Source: Gemmatimonadota bacterium
GTDB lineage: Bacteria; Latescibacterota; UBA2968
Reading direction: 5' to 3'
NCBI GenBank assembly: GCA_002714465.1
Contig: PAXL01000065.1
Span: 1-6,777, forward strand
DNA length: 6,777 nucleotides
Part shown: piece after piece, positions 5,311 to 6,777 of the stretch
Position numbering within the stretch: position 1 is the stretch's first letter
Layout of the letters: each line of letters opens with the position of its first letter
Made by a program: the position numbers and the translations under genes
Notes under the pieces: generated by a model
What the model was told of the DNA's origin: nothing
What the model saw: the letters and a program-made list of their open reading frames with translations, nothing else
Database searches by the model: none

Positions 5311-6777
5311 ATGATCCGACGCACATTCTGCCTTCTTGTGGTCACAATTTTTGCCCTCCCGGCTTCCGCCGCCGAGCCTGTTCGCGTCTTTATCTTCGCC
5401 GGGCAGTCGAACATGGTGGGCTCGGATTCGAAGGTCAAAGACATTGACCGGTTCCCGCCGTTTCGAGGGCTCGAGAAGCCGCAGCCCGCAGTCCGCTTCT
5501 CGTACTGCATCGGGCGGCAGAACAAGACGAGGTCAAACGGCTGGGTCGACCTTCAACCAGTCAACAATATCGTTGGGCCGGAACTGAGCTTCGCCCGGAA
5601 AGTCTCTCGGCACATCGATGCCCCGATCGCGATCATCAAATGCGCGGCGGGTGGCACGCACCTCGGGGGTGACTGGAATCCCGAGGAGCCGCAGGGGTTC
5701 AAGATGTACCCACTGACTCTGGAACTGATCCGGTCATCGCTCGCGGAGCTCGACAGGCAGCGCATCGACTATCGCCTGGAAGGCTTCATGTGGCACCAGG
5801 GCGAGAACGACATGTTTAACGAGGATTACAAAACCTCGTACGGCGAGAACCTCAAAGAGTTTCTCGCCCGCTGGCGACGAGATCTGAAGGCTCCGAAACT
5901 GAAGTTCTACATCGGCGAGCTGTGCACCAAGACGATCTGGGGCATGGACCTGCGGCCGAGAATGTACGCGATCAGCCTGGGCCAGAAGGCGGTGACATCG
6001 ACCGATCCACTGGCCGAATACATTCCGACGGCTCATGTCGGTGTCGAGATCGGAGCCGGCGTCGGGCTCCACTACCACTACGGAACGTTGGGTCAACTGG
6101 AGCACGGTGAGAATTACGCAGACGCTTATCTCAAGACGATCGGCAAACTTCCGCGCACGATTCGGTCGCTCAAGAAGTGGCCGTACAAAAAAGGCAGCAA
6201 GGTCAAGCTGTACGTCCTCGCCGGACACCGCAACATGGAAGGCGAGCGGGCCTTCGTTCAGGACCTCAAGCCGGACGACCCGCTTCTCAGTGACGACAGT
6301 CGCATCGCGTTCCGTTACAGCCTGGGCGGCGGCGTTCGAAAATCCAACGGATGGGAGCCACTCAGACCTGCCGGTTACTACGACACCTTCGGGCCGGAAG
6401 TCAGCTTCGGCCACCGTCTGCTCAGCCAAGGCCAGAGCAACATCGTGCTCGCCAAGTTCACTCACAGTGGCTCGCAGATGAACGACTGGACGCCGGAGGG
6501 AAGTAGTCAGGCCCCCGGTCGGCACATCTATCCGCAGTTCATCGAGTTCATTCAAAGCAGCCTCAAGCAACTGCAGGACAGAGGCCACGAGGTCGAACTG
6601 GCCGGAATCGTTTACCACGTCGGCGAGAATGAAATGTCGATGTATCCGTATCGCAAGCAGGCTCCCGGCTGGCTGAAGTCCACCATCGAGCAAAGTCGCA
6701 AGGACCTGAAGCTGCCGCAGCTGACCTGGTTTGTCAGCCAGCAGCCACCGACCGATGACAAACGAGTGAACTCGATC
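5311..6777 (+). CDS. Secreted tandem SASA-domain carbohydrate esterase, 3'-truncated
   Basis: The frame opens at ATG 5311 and has no stop to the window edge, giving 489 visible residues and a missing C-terminus. A Sec signal (MIRRTF, then hydrophobic CLLVVTIFALPASA, likely cut after A20) marks export. Domain 1 (about 24-280) has the SASA/CE6-type motifs GQSNM (31-35, nucleophile S33), KCAAGGT (110-116) and WHQGEND (161-167), then LHYHYGTLGQLEHG (253-266). Such enzymes remove O-acetyl groups from sialic acids, xylans or other polysaccharides. Domain 2 (about 298 onward) repeats the layout with a period of 270-274 residues: AGHRNMEG (304-311), SNGW (345-348), FGPEVSFG (360-367), VYHVGENEM (434-442). 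The nucleophile position is R307 instead of serine, so domain 2 is probably non-catalytic. The Asp of the usual DxxH motif is also not obvious in domain 1 (VGLH, 251-254). Only a weak TGAG precedes the start. It is likely translated from the LRR-VHL operon. Natural substrate unknown. Confidence 0.88.
   Translation, partial: MIRRTFCLLVVTIFALPASAAEPVRVFIFAGQSNMVGSDSKVKDIDRFPPFRGLEKPQPAVRFSYCIGRQNKTRSNGWVDLQPVNNIVGPELSFARKVSRHIDAPIAIIKCAAGGTHLGGDWNPEEPQGFKMYPLTLELIRSSLAELDRQRIDYRLEGFMWHQGENDMFNEDYKTSYGENLKEFLARWRRDLKAPKLKFYIGELCTKTIWGMDLRPRMYAISLGQKAVTSTDPLAEYIPTAHVGVEIGAGVGLHYHYGTLGQLEHGENYADAYLKTIGKLPRTIRSLKKWPYKKGSKVKLYVLAGHRNMEGERAFVQDLKPDDPLLSDDSRIAFRYSLGGGVRKSNGWEPLRPAGYYDTFGPEVSFGHRLLSQGQSNIVLAKFTHSGSQMNDWTPEGSSQAPGRHIYPQFIEFIQSSLKQLQDRGHEVELAGIVYHVGENEMSMYPYRKQAPGWLKSTIEQSRKDLKLPQLTWFVSQQPPTDDKRVNSI

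Noticed and set aside
5734..6693. Long minus-strand open frame (319 codons)
   Set aside because: It is antisense to the tandem SASA gene, which has clear catalytic motifs and a signal peptide. The antisense product shows no family features.

Overview
The window is about 6.8 kb of moderately GC-rich chromosomal DNA and looks like a member of the Planctomycetota. No single gene proves this. The combination points there: a Tat-exported DUF1501 protein, a secreted protein of 24-residue TDxGL-type leucine-rich repeats, a DUF3604 protein and a tandem SASA-type carbohydrate esterase. Families of this kind are greatly expanded in marine and freshwater planctomycetes. Nearly every complete gene carries an export signal, so the window mostly encodes cell-envelope or extracellular functions.

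Layout. (1) Positions 1-1460, + strand: 3' part of a DUF3604/PHP-like metallohydrolase gene, cut by the left edge. (2) 1524-2486, - strand: a cysteine-rich lipoprotein with an alpha/beta-hydrolase-like core and a lysine-rich tail, convergent with gene 1. (3) 2487-2847: a 361-bp non-coding gap crowded with inverted repeats. (4) 2848-4188, - strand: a DUF1501 protein with a twin-arginine signal. (5) 4189-4367: a divergent promoter region. (6) 4368-5258, + strand: a secreted fusion of leucine-rich repeats with a domain that aligns, without gaps in its core, to the beta domain of the eukaryotic von Hippel-Lindau (VHL) tumour suppressor. (7) 5311 to the right edge, + strand: a secreted protein with two SASA (sialate O-acetylesterase/acetylxylan esterase-like) domains. 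The second has lost the nucleophilic serine, and the gene runs off the window.

How they fit together. Genes 6 and 7 are co-directional, 52 bp apart and probably co-transcribed. Together they would supply an exported binding protein (LRR plus VHL-beta) and an exported esterase. One speculative reading is recognition and de-acetylation of extracellular glycoprotein or polysaccharide. The DUF1501 gene stands alone, without the DUF1549/DUF1553 partner that commonly sits beside it in planctomycetes. The most unusual items are the LRR-VHL fusion, the active/inactive SASA tandem and the structured intergenic region at 2643-2800. No RNA gene, CRISPR array, insertion sequence or phage gene was recognised.
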